A stretch of DNA of 64,000 bases from Acidovorax sp. FJL06 (lineage in GTDB: Bacteria; Pseudomonadota; Gammaproteobacteria; Burkholderiales; Burkholderiaceae_C), in contig NZ_QAJR01000007.1 of assembly GCF_003852545.1 (NCBI RefSeq), positions 1-64,000 of the forward strand. Direction: 5' to 3'. A program made the translations under genes and the position numbers. Positions 17,642 to 26,071 of this stretch are shown piece by piece (positions within the stretch are counted from its first letter, which is position 1; each line of letters begins with the position of its first letter). Under the pieces are notes generated by a model. The model was not told the DNA's origin. It searched no databases and saw nothing but the letters and a program-made list of their open reading frames with translations.

Positions 17642-18142
17642 ATGCAAGCCGATACCTCCACCTTGGAGCCTGTTGCTCCACCCCTTGCCACGGCAGTGCC
17701 GCAGGGCTGCACCAATTTCAAACTGCGCCAGCTGATGCGCCGCGTGGCCACCCATTACGACGTGGAGATGGCCCGGTGCGGGCTCAAGACCACGCAGTAT
17801 TCGCTGCTGTCGCATGTGCTCAAGCTCGGCCCGATCCGCCCCAGCGATCTGGCAGCCGCCATGAAGATGGATGCATCCACCCTCACACGCAACCTGCGCC
17901 CACTGGTGGATGCCGGCTGGGTGACGCTGGAGGCGGGCGCCGATGCACGCAGCCGCCTGGTGCACATCACCGATGCCGGCCGCGAGAAGCGGGTCGAGGC
18001 CCAGCGCCACTGGAAGGCGGCGCAGCTGGCCCTGAACGACGCCCTGGGCGCAGAACGCGTGGTGGCGCTGCATGCGCTGGTGGACGATTCACTGGCCTTG
18101 CTGGCCGCACTGCCCACCCAGGAGGCTGGCCATGACGACTGA
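17642..18142 (+). CDS. MarR-family transcriptional regulator
   Basis: 166 aa with a winged-helix MarR fold. The DNA-binding part is GPIRPSDLAAAMKMDASTLTRNLRPLVDAGWV, and the wing follows with ADARSRLVHITDAGR. The gene opens a rightward unit with an MFS transporter (11-nt overlap), a MaoC-like protein and a MATE exporter, and diverges from thioesterase-gloA. The usual role would be ligand-relieved repression of the adjacent exporters. An operator-like palindrome lies in its own promoter. A Cys (GCTNFK) lies close to the N-terminus; ligand unknown. Confidence 0.9.
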   Translation: MQADTSTLEPVAPPLATAVPQGCTNFKLRQLMRRVATHYDVEMARCGLKTTQYSLLSHVLKLGPIRPSDLAAAMKMDASTLTRNLRPLVDAGWVTLEAGADARSRLVHITDAGREKRVEAQRHWKAAQLALNDALGAERVVALHALVDDSLALLAALPTQEAGHDD

Positions 18143-19394
18143 CACCCGGCCCATCCAAACCAGGTCGGCGACGCCCACCCTCGCACTGGGGCTGGTTCTG
18201 TTGGCGGCCGCAGGAACCTTTGCGCTCACCATGGGCACGCGCCAGACCATGGGCCTGTTTCTGTCGGCGCTGAACACCTCCACCGCGCTGGGCCTTGGCA
18301 GCATCAGCCTGGCGTTTGCGTTCGGCCAACTGTGGTGGGGCCTCACCCAGCCGTTCGCGGGCGCGGTGGCCGACCGCATCGGCACCGGCCGCGTCATTCT
18401 GCTGGGCGTGCTGTTGGTGGCGTTGGGCACTTTCATCACCCCCTACATGACCAGCACCGCCGGGCTGATTTTTGCCATCGGCGTGCTGGCGGCGGGCGGC
18501 GCGGGCATGGCCGGCCCGTCGGTGCTGATGGCGGCCACGGCGCGCCTGGTGCCAGCGCACAAGCGGGGCCTTGCCAGCGGCATCGTCAACGCGGGCGGCT
18601 CGTTCGGGCAGTTCATCATGGCGCCGGTTGCCATCAGCCTGACGGCCGCCCTGGGCTGGGCCAGCGCCATGCAGTGGCTGGGTGTGATGGTGCTGCTGGC
18701 GCTGCCAGCGGCGTGGCTGCTCAAGGGCAATTCCCAGGCCTTGGCGGCGCAGGCCGCCGCCGCATCGGGCCAGAAGGCGCTGAGCGCCCGCGAGGCCATT
18801 GCCCAGGCGCTGGCCACCCCCAGCTACCGCTATCTGGCGGCAGGCTTTTTGGTGTGTGGTTTCCACGTGGCGTTCCTGGCCACCCATCTGCCGGGCGTGA
18901 TCGCCGCCTGCGGGCTGCCCCCCGAGGTGGGCGGCTGGGCGCTGGCCGTGATCGGGCTGTTCAACATCGTCGGCAGCCTGGCCATGGGCTGGGCCGTGGG
19001 GCGCTGGCGCATGAAGTCGCTGCTGGCGCTGCTGTATGCCACGCGCGGCATCGCGGTGCTGGTCTTCCTGCTGGCCCCCAAGACACCGGCCGTGGTGATG
19101 GTGTTTGCCGCCGTGATGGGCGTGACCTTTCTGTCCACCGTGCCGCCCACGGTCGGCCTCGTCGCCAAGATGTTTGGCACGGCCAACATGGCGATGTTGT
19201 TCGGCATCGTGATGCTCTCGCACCAGATCGGCGGTTTCCTGGGCGCCTACCTGGGCGGCAGCGTGTTCCAGGCCACGGGCAGCTACGACTGGGTCTGGTA
19301 CATCGACATTGCGCTGGCCGCCGGGGCCGCGCTGGTGAACCTGCCCATCCGCGAGGCGCCACTGCCGCGCAGCACAGCGCCTGCGGCGGCCTGA
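18132..19394 (+). CDS. MFS transporter, CynX/oxalate-formate-antiporter-like
   Basis: 420 aa inner-membrane carrier with 12 hydrophobic segments. The MFS loop 2-3 motif is GAVADRIGTGRVIL, and a central cytoplasmic loop at about residues 205-225 separates the two halves. The FGQLWWGLTQPFAG and HQIGGFLGAYLGG blocks fit the YbfB/OFA-like branch, which moves small monocarboxylates. It overlaps marR by 11 nt and is therefore likely its direct regulatory target. The substrate is not evident. Confidence 0.82.
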   Translation: MTTDTRPIQTRSATPTLALGLVLLAAAGTFALTMGTRQTMGLFLSALNTSTALGLGSISLAFAFGQLWWGLTQPFAGAVADRIGTGRVILLGVLLVALGTFITPYMTSTAGLIFAIGVLAAGGAGMAGPSVLMAATARLVPAHKRGLASGIVNAGGSFGQFIMAPVAISLTAALGWASAMQWLGVMVLLALPAAWLLKGNSQALAAQAAAASGQKALSAREAIAQALATPSYRYLAAGFLVCGFHVAFLATHLPGVIAACGLPPEVGGWALAVIGLFNIVGSLAMGWAVGRWRMKSLLALLYATRGIAVLVFLLAPKTPAVVMVFAAVMGVTFLSTVPPTVGLVAKMFGTANMAMLFGIVMLSHQIGGFLGAYLGGSVFQATGSYDWVWYIDIALAAGAALVNLPIREAPLPRSTAPAAA

Positions 19395-19435
19395 TCCTCC
19401 AACGCATCTTTCTTCGACATCGAAAGCAACCTGCC

Positions 19436-19945
19436 ATGACCTCCCCCCTGGCGGCAGCCGCCGCATTGCCCGAACCCACTTCACCGCTGTACCTGGACGA
19501 CATGGCCGTAGGCGACCGCTACACCAGCGGCGAACACGCGATGGACGAGGCCCAGATCAAGGCGTTTGCCGCCCAGTTCGATCCGCAGCCCTTCCACCTG
19601 GACGATGCTGCAGGCCGCGCCACGCTGTTTGGCGGGCTGGCCGCCAGCGGCTGGCACACGGCGTCCCTCACCATGCGGCTGCAGGTGACCACGGGCCTGC
19701 CGATTGCGGGCGGCATCATCGGCGCCGGGGCTGAGATCAGCTGGCCCCGGCCCACCCGCGCCAGCGACGTGCTGCATGTGGTGAGCGAGGTGCTGGAGAT
19801 CCAGCCCTCCCGGTCCAAACCCGACCGGGGCATGGTCACGGTGCGCAGCGAAACCCGCAACCAGCATGGCGACGTGCTGCAGCTTTCCACCGTGCGCATC
19901 GTGGTGCCACGGCGGCCCGCCGCAGCGGAAGGGGCCGCCTCATGA
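19436..19945 (+). CDS. MaoC-like dehydratase (enoyl-CoA hydratase fold)
   Basis: 169 aa single hotdog domain of the MaoC family. The active-site region is FAAQFDPQPFHLDDAAG (the Asp/His hydratase pair), followed by GLAASGWHTASLTMRL. The expected reaction is hydration of a trans-2-enoyl-CoA or dehydration of a beta-hydroxyacid. The gene lies 41 nt after the MFS gene and its stop overlaps the MATE start (ATGA), so it belongs to the marR unit. An acyl-CoA substrate would fit the nearby thioesterase; this is inference. Confidence 0.85.
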   Translation: MTSPLAAAAALPEPTSPLYLDDMAVGDRYTSGEHAMDEAQIKAFAAQFDPQPFHLDDAAGRATLFGGLAASGWHTASLTMRLQVTTGLPIAGGIIGAGAEISWPRPTRASDVLHVVSEVLEIQPSRSKPDRGMVTVRSETRNQHGDVLQLSTVRIVVPRRPAAAEGAAS

Positions 19946-21375
19946 GCGCCGCCGCTGCCGCCGCGCCCGCCGCCAAGGCGCTGGACCCGCGCACGCGCCT
20001 GTTGCTGGAGGCGCCCATTGCGCCCACCTTGCTGCGCCTGGCCCTGCCCAATGTGCTGGTCATGCTGGCCCAGGCCGGCGTGGGCCTGATCGAAACCTAT
20101 TTTGTGGGCCAGCTGGGCACCGACGCGCTGGCGGGCATGGCACTGGTGTTCCCGGTGGTCATGCTCATGCAGATGACCTCGGCAGGGGCCATGGGCGGCG
20201 GGATTGCGTCGGCCATCGCACGCGCGCTGGGGGCGCAAAGGCGCGGCGATGCCGATGCGCTGGTGCTGCACGCGCTGGCCATCGCAGCAGTGTTTGCGCT
20301 GCTCTTCACCGTGGGCGTGGTGGGAGGAGGGCGCTGGCTCTACACCCGCATGGGCGGCACGGGCGCGGCGCTGGAGGCCGCGCTGGTCTATTCCCACTGG
20401 GTGTTTGCGGGCGCGGTGCTGGTCTGGCTGTTCAACACCCTCTCGGCCGTGATACGCGGCACGGGCAACATGGCGGTGCCGGCCTATGTGACGGTGCTCG
20501 GCGCCTTGGTCCTGGTGCCGCTCTCGCCCTTGTTCATCTTCGGCTGGGGGCCGCTGCCAGGCATGGGCATTGCGGGCGGCGCGCTGGCGCTGATGGCGTA
20601 TTACGCGGTGGGCAGCGCGGTGCTGGCGGCCTACCTGTGGTCGCCGCGCAGCCTGCTGCGGCCATCGCTGGCCCACATTCGCTTTCGCTGGGCGCTGTTC
20701 AAGGACATCCTGCGCGTGGGCCTGGTGGGCACGGTGTCCACGGTCGCCACCAACCTCGCGATTGGCGTGACGACGGCGCTGGTGGGCGGCTTCGGCACGG
20801 CGGCCATCGCGGGCTACGGCACGGCGTCGCGGCTGGAGTACCTGCTGGTGCCGCTGGTGTTCGGCCTGGGGGCGCCCCTGGTGGCCATGGTGGGCACCTG
20901 CATCGGCGCAGGCCAACGCGAACGCGCCCTGCGCGCCACCTGGATCGGCGCCGCCATGGCCTTTGCCATGGCCGAGGCCATCGGGCTCTGGGCAGCCGCC
21001 TATCCGGCCACCTGGCTGGGCCTGTTCAACAACGACCCGGCCATGCTGGAGTCCGGCACGCTGTACCTGCGCACGGTGGGGCCGCTGTATGGCTTCTTTG
21101 GCCTGGGCCTGGTGCTGTACTTTGCCTCGCAAGGGGCAGGGCGCCTGATGTGGCCGGTGATCGGCAACATCGCCCGGCTGGCAGTGGCCGTGGCGGGTGG
21201 CTGGCTGGCCTTGCGCTGGGGCGGTGGGTTGCAGGCCGTGTTTGCCGCGCAGGGCGGGGCGCTGGTGCTTTATGGCGTGGTCAACGCCTGGGCGATCGCA
21301 GGCGGCGCCTGGTTTGGCCCGGTGGGCTGGCCGCGCAGCATGTCGGGGCTGCTCAGCCGCGCGCAGCAGGCCTAG
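19942..21375 (+). CDS. MATE-family multidrug efflux protein
   Basis: 477 aa with 12 predicted membrane helices in two halves. MATE features are ALPNVLVMLAQAGVGLIETYFVGQLGTDALAGMALVFP at the start (helix 1-2) and FNTLSAVIRGTGNM in the middle, with a corresponding GLGLVLYFASQGAGR in the second half. It exports cationic drugs or metabolites using a Na+ or H+ gradient. Translation is coupled to the MaoC-like gene through an ATGA overlap. It is the last gene of the marR-led unit, and a dispersed repeat copy lies just after it. Confidence 0.92.
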   Translation: MSAAAAAAPAAKALDPRTRLLLEAPIAPTLLRLALPNVLVMLAQAGVGLIETYFVGQLGTDALAGMALVFPVVMLMQMTSAGAMGGGIASAIARALGAQRRGDADALVLHALAIAAVFALLFTVGVVGGGRWLYTRMGGTGAALEAALVYSHWVFAGAVLVWLFNTLSAVIRGTGNMAVPAYVTVLGALVLVPLSPLFIFGWGPLPGMGIAGGALALMAYYAVGSAVLAAYLWSPRSLLRPSLAHIRFRWALFKDILRVGLVGTVSTVATNLAIGVTTALVGGFGTAAIAGYGTASRLEYLLVPLVFGLGAPLVAMVGTCIGAGQRERALRATWIGAAMAFAMAEAIGLWAAAYPATWLGLFNNDPAMLESGTLYLRTVGPLYGFFGLGLVLYFASQGAGRLMWPVIGNIARLAVAVAGGWLALRWGGGLQAVFAAQGGALVLYGVVNAWAIAGGAWFGPVGWPRSMSGLLSRAQQA

Positions 21376-21387
21376 AGAAGCAGGTTG

Positions 21388-21435
21388 AAATGGCCGCTAG
21401 CGCTTGATGGACAAGCGCTATAAGCTATCAAATAT
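21388..21435. repeat. Dispersed palindromic repeat, intergenic copy after the MATE gene
   Basis: Contains CCGCTAGCGCTTGATGG followed by ACAAGCGCTATAAGC, then TATCAAATAT. The AGCGCTTG and CAAGCGCT arms form a hairpin. This is one of the two cleanest copies and the reference for the family. Confidence 0.75.
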
Positions 21436-21479
21436 GAAGCAATCCGCAGGGCGCCCGTACCATTGCAGGGTGGGGCAGG

Positions 21480-22292
21480 CTACACCGGCACGGTGTAGTT
21501 CAGCGTCATGCGGCCGCCGTCCACCGTCACGATTTCGCCGGTGACGTAGCTGGCCGCGTCGCTGGCCAGCCAGGCCACCACGTCGGCGATCTCCGAGGGC
21601 TCGCCCAGGCGCTTCATGGGCGTGCGGCTCATGATCTTGCTCTTGGCCTCGTCGCTGGTCAGCACGGCCTTGGCGGCCAGCTCGGTGGCGATGGTGCCGG
21701 GCGCTACCGCGTTCACGCGGATGTTCCTGTCGGCCAGGGCCAGGGCCATGACGCGGGTGAGCTGGTTCACGCCGCCCTTGCTCACGTTGTAGCTGGAGAT
21801 GCTGGGTATGGCCAGCACACCATTGACCGAGCTCATGTTGACGATGGCGCCGCCGCCACGACCGCCGTTCTGTGCCGCCATGGCCCGCGCCACCGCCTGG
21901 CCCACCAGGAAGGCGCCCTTGAGGTTGACCCGCAGCACGGCATCAAAGTCCGCCTCGGTCACCTCCAGGAAATCCGCCGCGCGGAAGATGCCCGCGTTGT
22001 TCACCAGCACGTCGATGCGGCCATGGGCTGCGAGCACCTGGGCCACCAACGCGTCCACCTGCGCCTTGTCGCCCACATCGCAACGGACATACAGCGCCCC
22101 CAGCTCCTGGGCCAGCGCCTGGCCGCGTGCATCGTCCACATCCACGACCACGGGCTTGGCGCCTTCGGCCGCAAAACGGCGCACGCAGGCTTCACCAATG
22201 CCTTGCGCACCGCCCGTGACGATGCAAACGCGGCCTTGGTGGCCGAAGTGGACGGAAGACGGAAGGGAGGGGGCAGGGCGTGGAGGGTTCAT
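21480..22292 (-). CDS. Short-chain dehydrogenase/reductase
   Basis: 270 aa classical SDR. The coenzyme site TGGAQGIG is near residues 27-34, then NNAG in the mid region, and the catalytic Ser-Tyr-Lys set is represented by NMSSVNG and SYNVSKGG. Asp at the end of beta-strand 2 (VVDVDDARG) favours NAD(H). The C-terminal YVTGEIVTVDGG is family-typical. The start at MNPPRPAPS (22292) is preceded by no clear ribosome site. The substrate is unknown; neighbours do not help. Confidence 0.9.
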   Translation of the reverse strand: MNPPRPAPSLPSSVHFGHQGRVCIVTGGAQGIGEACVRRFAAEGAKPVVVDVDDARGQALAQELGALYVRCDVGDKAQVDALVAQVLAAHGRIDVLVNNAGIFRAADFLEVTEADFDAVLRVNLKGAFLVGQAVARAMAAQNGGRGGGAIVNMSSVNGVLAIPSISSYNVSKGGVNQLTRVMALALADRNIRVNAVAPGTIATELAAKAVLTSDEAKSKIMSRTPMKRLGEPSEIADVVAWLASDAASYVTGEIVTVDGGRMTLNYTVPV

Positions 22293-22384
22293 GGGCGTGA
22301 ATGGTAGCGGTTGGGGGAGGAGGGCCGCGCCGGAAACGCAGCAGTTTTGCGCTGCTGCCAGCGCGTGAACAGGACGGCCAACTA

Positions 22385-24768
22385 TCAGCGCACAGGCTGC
22401 CCGGTGCAGCCCCACTCAGGCGGAGGCTGCCACGCCCGAATCCATCGGATCAGATCCGGCAGCGGCATGGGCCTGGCGATGCCATAGCCCTGAAGGCCAT
22501 CGCACCCCAGATCGCGCAGGGCCTCGGCATGGGCCGGGGTTTCCACGCCTTCGGCCACGACGTTGCGGTTGAATGCGTGGGCCAGGCTCACGATGCCGCG
22601 CACCAGGGCACGGTCGCGCTCGTTGTCGAGCATGTCCCGCACGAACGACTGGTCGATCTTCACGATCTGCGCGGGCAGGCGCTGCAGATAGGTGAGCGAC
22701 GAATAGCCCGTGCCGAAGTCGTCGATGGAGCATTGCACGCCCAGATCGTCCAGCCCCTGGATGACATAGGCCACGGCCGACAGGTCGTTGAAGGTTTCGG
22801 TTTCCAGCAACTCGACCTCTAGAAACGGCTGGGGCAGGGAAGGGTGCAGTTTGAGGAGCCGGCCGACTTCCCGCTGAAAGCGGCTGTCGATGAGCGTGGA
22901 TACCGCGATGTTGATACTCAGAGGCAAGGGGCTGCCCTGGGCGACGAGGGTGAGCCCGGCCTTGAAAGCGGCGTCCAACACCCAGTAATCCAGTTTGCTG
23001 GCAGCAGGGGTGCCCACAATGTCATCCATGAAGGCCCCGGGCGCCAGCAGCCCCCGCTCGGGGTGGTGCCACCGGATTAAGGACTCGGCCCCCAGGATCT
23101 GCCCATCGGAAATCCGGACCTTGGGCTGGAAAAACAGCTCCATCTCGCCTTGGAGCAGCGCGTCTTCGACCAGCTTGGCGGTGTGTCTGCGCGCTTGCAC
23201 CCGTTGGCCCTGCTGGATGTCGAACACCGCGATCCTGTCCTTGCCTTGTTCCTTGGCCGCATACAGCGCCAGGTCTGCATGGCGCAGCAAGCCATCAGCG
23301 TCAGCCATGTCGTCGGGGTAGAACGTAACCCCGGCGCTGCAGGTCAGCTGCAGCTGCACGTTGTCCAGAACCGCCGTCCGCGCAAGTGCCTGGCGCAGGC
23401 CCTCCAGACGCTGCATGGCGGCATCGGTGTGCGCGCAGTCCTTCAGTGCCACGGCGAATTCATCGCCGCCAATGCGGCCTATGAGGTTGTCCGGCCCCGC
23501 CTCAGCCCTGAGACGCTGCGCAAACACCCGAAGGAAATGGTCCGCCAGGGGCTGGCCCCATTGCTCGTTGAGGTCCTTGAACTGGTCGATGTCCAGCAAG
23601 CACAGGGCCAGGATGTCGGCGGTTTCGGTGCGTTTCTGGAGGGCCGCATTGAGTTCCTTGGCAAAAAGACGGCGGCTGGACAGGCCTGTGAGGGCGTCGT
23701 AGTTGCCGAACTGCTGCAGGGCCTGCTCCAGGCGGCGTTGCTCGGTCACGTCCTTGCCCACCGAGACCCATTTGCGCACGACGCCATCCGGGTCCTTTAT
23801 GCCTTCTATGGTGACCTCCGAGACAAAAGCTTCGCCGTTCTTGCGGCGACGGACCAGTTCCCCATGCCATCGGCCGCCGCGCTCTATGGCCTGCGCAACG
23901 CGGCGCAAGAACGTGGCCTCGCCACCCTCGTCGATGCGCAGCACTGCGGATGACTTGCCAATCAGCTCTTCGCGCGAATAGCCCAGCACGTTGCTGTAGG
24001 TCGGATTGACATCCAGCACGGTGCCGTCCGGCTGCACGATGGCGATCGTGTCCTTGCTGTTGACGAACACGCTCGCGGCCTGCCGCGCTTCGGCCAGCAT
24101 GGTCTTCAAGGTTTCAGCTGTCTGCTCCAAGGCCTCTTCGCGCTGGTTGAGCTTTTGTGTGTTGTCCAGAAGAAACCCCAGCAGGACCGTGCCGATGGGA
24201 TAGATCACCACCACTGCCATCCACGACCGAGCGGTGACGCCCGAGCGATCTCTGGCGGCAAGGTCTGTATCGCCATCATGCCGCCCGCCGCCAGGCTGAA
24301 GCCGAGCCCAACCAGCCAGAACCCATCGCACAAGGCTCCAAAGCGCTGCAGAGAAAAGTAAGGCCTGTGGTATTGCCAAAGCCACCCGATGCCCGTGGTC
24401 AGAACAATGCCGATCATGGCCGGGCCGCTGCCAATGCCACCCAGGTTGAGCCGGTAGCCGCCAAGCACCGCCGCGCACAGCACAGCCCCCAGGGGCGACA
24501 GATAGGCCCCGGCCAAGCCGGTCATCACCAACCGGGCGTCAACGATCACGCCTTCGGCCAGCCGCAAAGGCACGAGCATGGTCAGGATGCCAGTGACCCC
24601 GAATATGAATCCCGTGATCCAAGGCGACCATCGTTGCCTCGCTTTCCTGACGCTCAGGTCGGGATGGCGCAAACCGCTCAGGACAATGCTGTACAGCGCG
24701 GCCAGGAAACACAACAGGCCCGCATTCATTCCCATGTCGCGAATCAAAGACGTGGTGTCGATGTTCAT
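22385..24768 (-). pseudogene. 5TM-LYT sensor / PAS / GGDEF / EAL protein, broken by a frameshift
   Basis: The gene is continuous in content but split between two frames. Positions 24768 to about 24215 encode a membrane 5TM-5TMR_LYT sensor (MNIDTTSLIRD..., ending FSLAAGGMMAIQTLPPEIARA). From about 24255 down to 22385, another frame carries the rest: the last helix (VVVIYPIGTVLLGFLL), a coiled coil, a PAS domain, GGDEF (motif intact: GRIGGDEF) and EAL (AESLIRWHHP, IDDFGTGYSS, VVAEGVETP). Restoring one frame needs one added base (or two removed) between about 24205 and 24270. Intact, it would be about 794 aa and make or degrade cyclic di-GMP. A sequencing error is possible; otherwise the C-terminal part may be expressed separately. 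Confidence 0.75.
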
Positions 24769-25069
24769 GGCGCCTCTTGGTGCTGAGGATGGACCATCAT
24801 AGGGAAAGGCGGGAGCTATGTGACAGTATCTTGCTCAGGAAGGCGACAAGTGTGTTGCTTGGCGCTGCGCGGTTCTGGTGAGCTTAGGGCACTATTGCAC
24901 TAGATACGATGTATATTATGTTAAACGACAAATTGACCGCTCAACGCACGCAGCCACATCTGGAGCACCAACCCCCCTCTCGGTTACCCTTGCAGCGATC
25001 AAGCAACAAATCAGCAGCATTACTTTACGTTTGTTTACCCAACTTCATACAACTGTATGATGCCGCGCC
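24769..25069. other. Intergenic region with AT-rich promoter sequence
   Basis: No gene is seen in this 301-nt gap. From about 24890 it is clearly AT-richer than its surroundings. TTTACC (25034) - 16 nt - TATGAT (25056-25061) is a plausible promoter for the following gene, placing the transcription start at or just before its ATG at 25070. Confidence 0.5.
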
Positions 25070-26056
25070 ATGCCGCTTGTTGTTTCAAATTGGGTCGAGG
25101 TTGCTACACCGCCAGCGCTGCGCCGCAGTTGGCGGCACCTTGCCTCGCCGGGCCGTTGGCCCGCCATGCAGGATGTGCTGGGCCACGAACGTGCCCGCCG
25201 GTTTGGCGAGGGTGCCAAATACACGGCCCGCCTTTGGGTGTCCGGGTCCAGCCGGCACCGCTTCATGGGGCAACTTGCTGTGTTGCCAGAATGGAGCGCG
25301 CTGTTTGAGAACGATCCGGCCCACTATTTCATTCCTCTCCGGTCTTACCTGGACAGGCGTTGGGGGGTTGGGCGCCGGTTCGAGGCCTGCGCGCAAGACC
25401 TGGCAGCCGCCCAGGCCACCTTTGGGCCAGCGCGCAGTGCCGCCTTGCGCTGTGGCCAGCCGGTCCTGTTGTGCGGCACCAGTGACTTCAGCATTCACCT
25501 GGGCAAGAACACCATCTGCTGCCATGAGGGCTTCTGGGCACTGACCCTGTCGGACGCGCAGGGCCAGGCCCTGTTCAATTTGAGCTTTGGTTTTTTGGGG
25601 AGCGACCGCGTCCTGATTGCGTCCATCCAGGGCGTTCAAAAAGCCAGCGAAAGTGCGCAGGACACGATACGCACCCTGACCAAGCGCGCGCACGGGCTGC
25701 GCCCCCAGGCCATGCTGCTCAACGTCTTTCAGATGCTGTGCCAGCAGTGGTCGGTTCGCCAGGTCTTGGCTATCGATCCTGAACACCAGATCAAGTACCG
25801 CAAGCGATCGGGCGGCAAGGGCTTCACCTTTGACTACCGGGCCTTGTGGGAAGACGCTGGCGGCGCCCGGCAGCCGGACGGCTATTGGCTGCTGCCCAAC
25901 GCTTTGCAAGAGCGCCAGCCCAGCGAGATTCCCAGCCACAAAAGAGCGATGTACGCACGCCGCTATGGCCTGCGCAACCACCTGGCCGAGCAGATGCGCC
26001 TGCAATGGACGCCAGGCGGCCTGCCAGATGCCGAGCAGGCAAACCCAGTGCCCTAA
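25070..26056 (+). CDS. VirK/YbjX (DUF535) family protein
   Basis: 328 aa. I recognise the DUF535 layout: the middle block FWALTLSDAQGQALFNLSFGF, the following IASIQGVQ, then THGLRP-like AHGLRPQAMLLNVFQML and the C-terminal QIKYRKRSGGKGFTFDY. VirK and YbjX of enteric bacteria belong here and affect envelope or lipid-A-dependent traits, but the biochemical role is unknown. The protein is probably cytosolic, with no signal peptide. The first in-frame ATG was taken; a later ATG (MQDVLGHE, near 25166) is possible. Its AT-rich upstream region differs from its neighbours. Confidence 0.72.
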   Translation: MPLVVSNWVEVATPPALRRSWRHLASPGRWPAMQDVLGHERARRFGEGAKYTARLWVSGSSRHRFMGQLAVLPEWSALFENDPAHYFIPLRSYLDRRWGVGRRFEACAQDLAAAQATFGPARSAALRCGQPVLLCGTSDFSIHLGKNTICCHEGFWALTLSDAQGQALFNLSFGFLGSDRVLIASIQGVQKASESAQDTIRTLTKRAHGLRPQAMLLNVFQMLCQQWSVRQVLAIDPEHQIKYRKRSGGKGFTFDYRALWEDAGGARQPDGYWLLPNALQERQPSEIPSHKRAMYARRYGLRNHLAEQMRLQWTPGGLPDAEQANPVP

Positions 26057-26071
26057 GATCTTGAACAGGTT

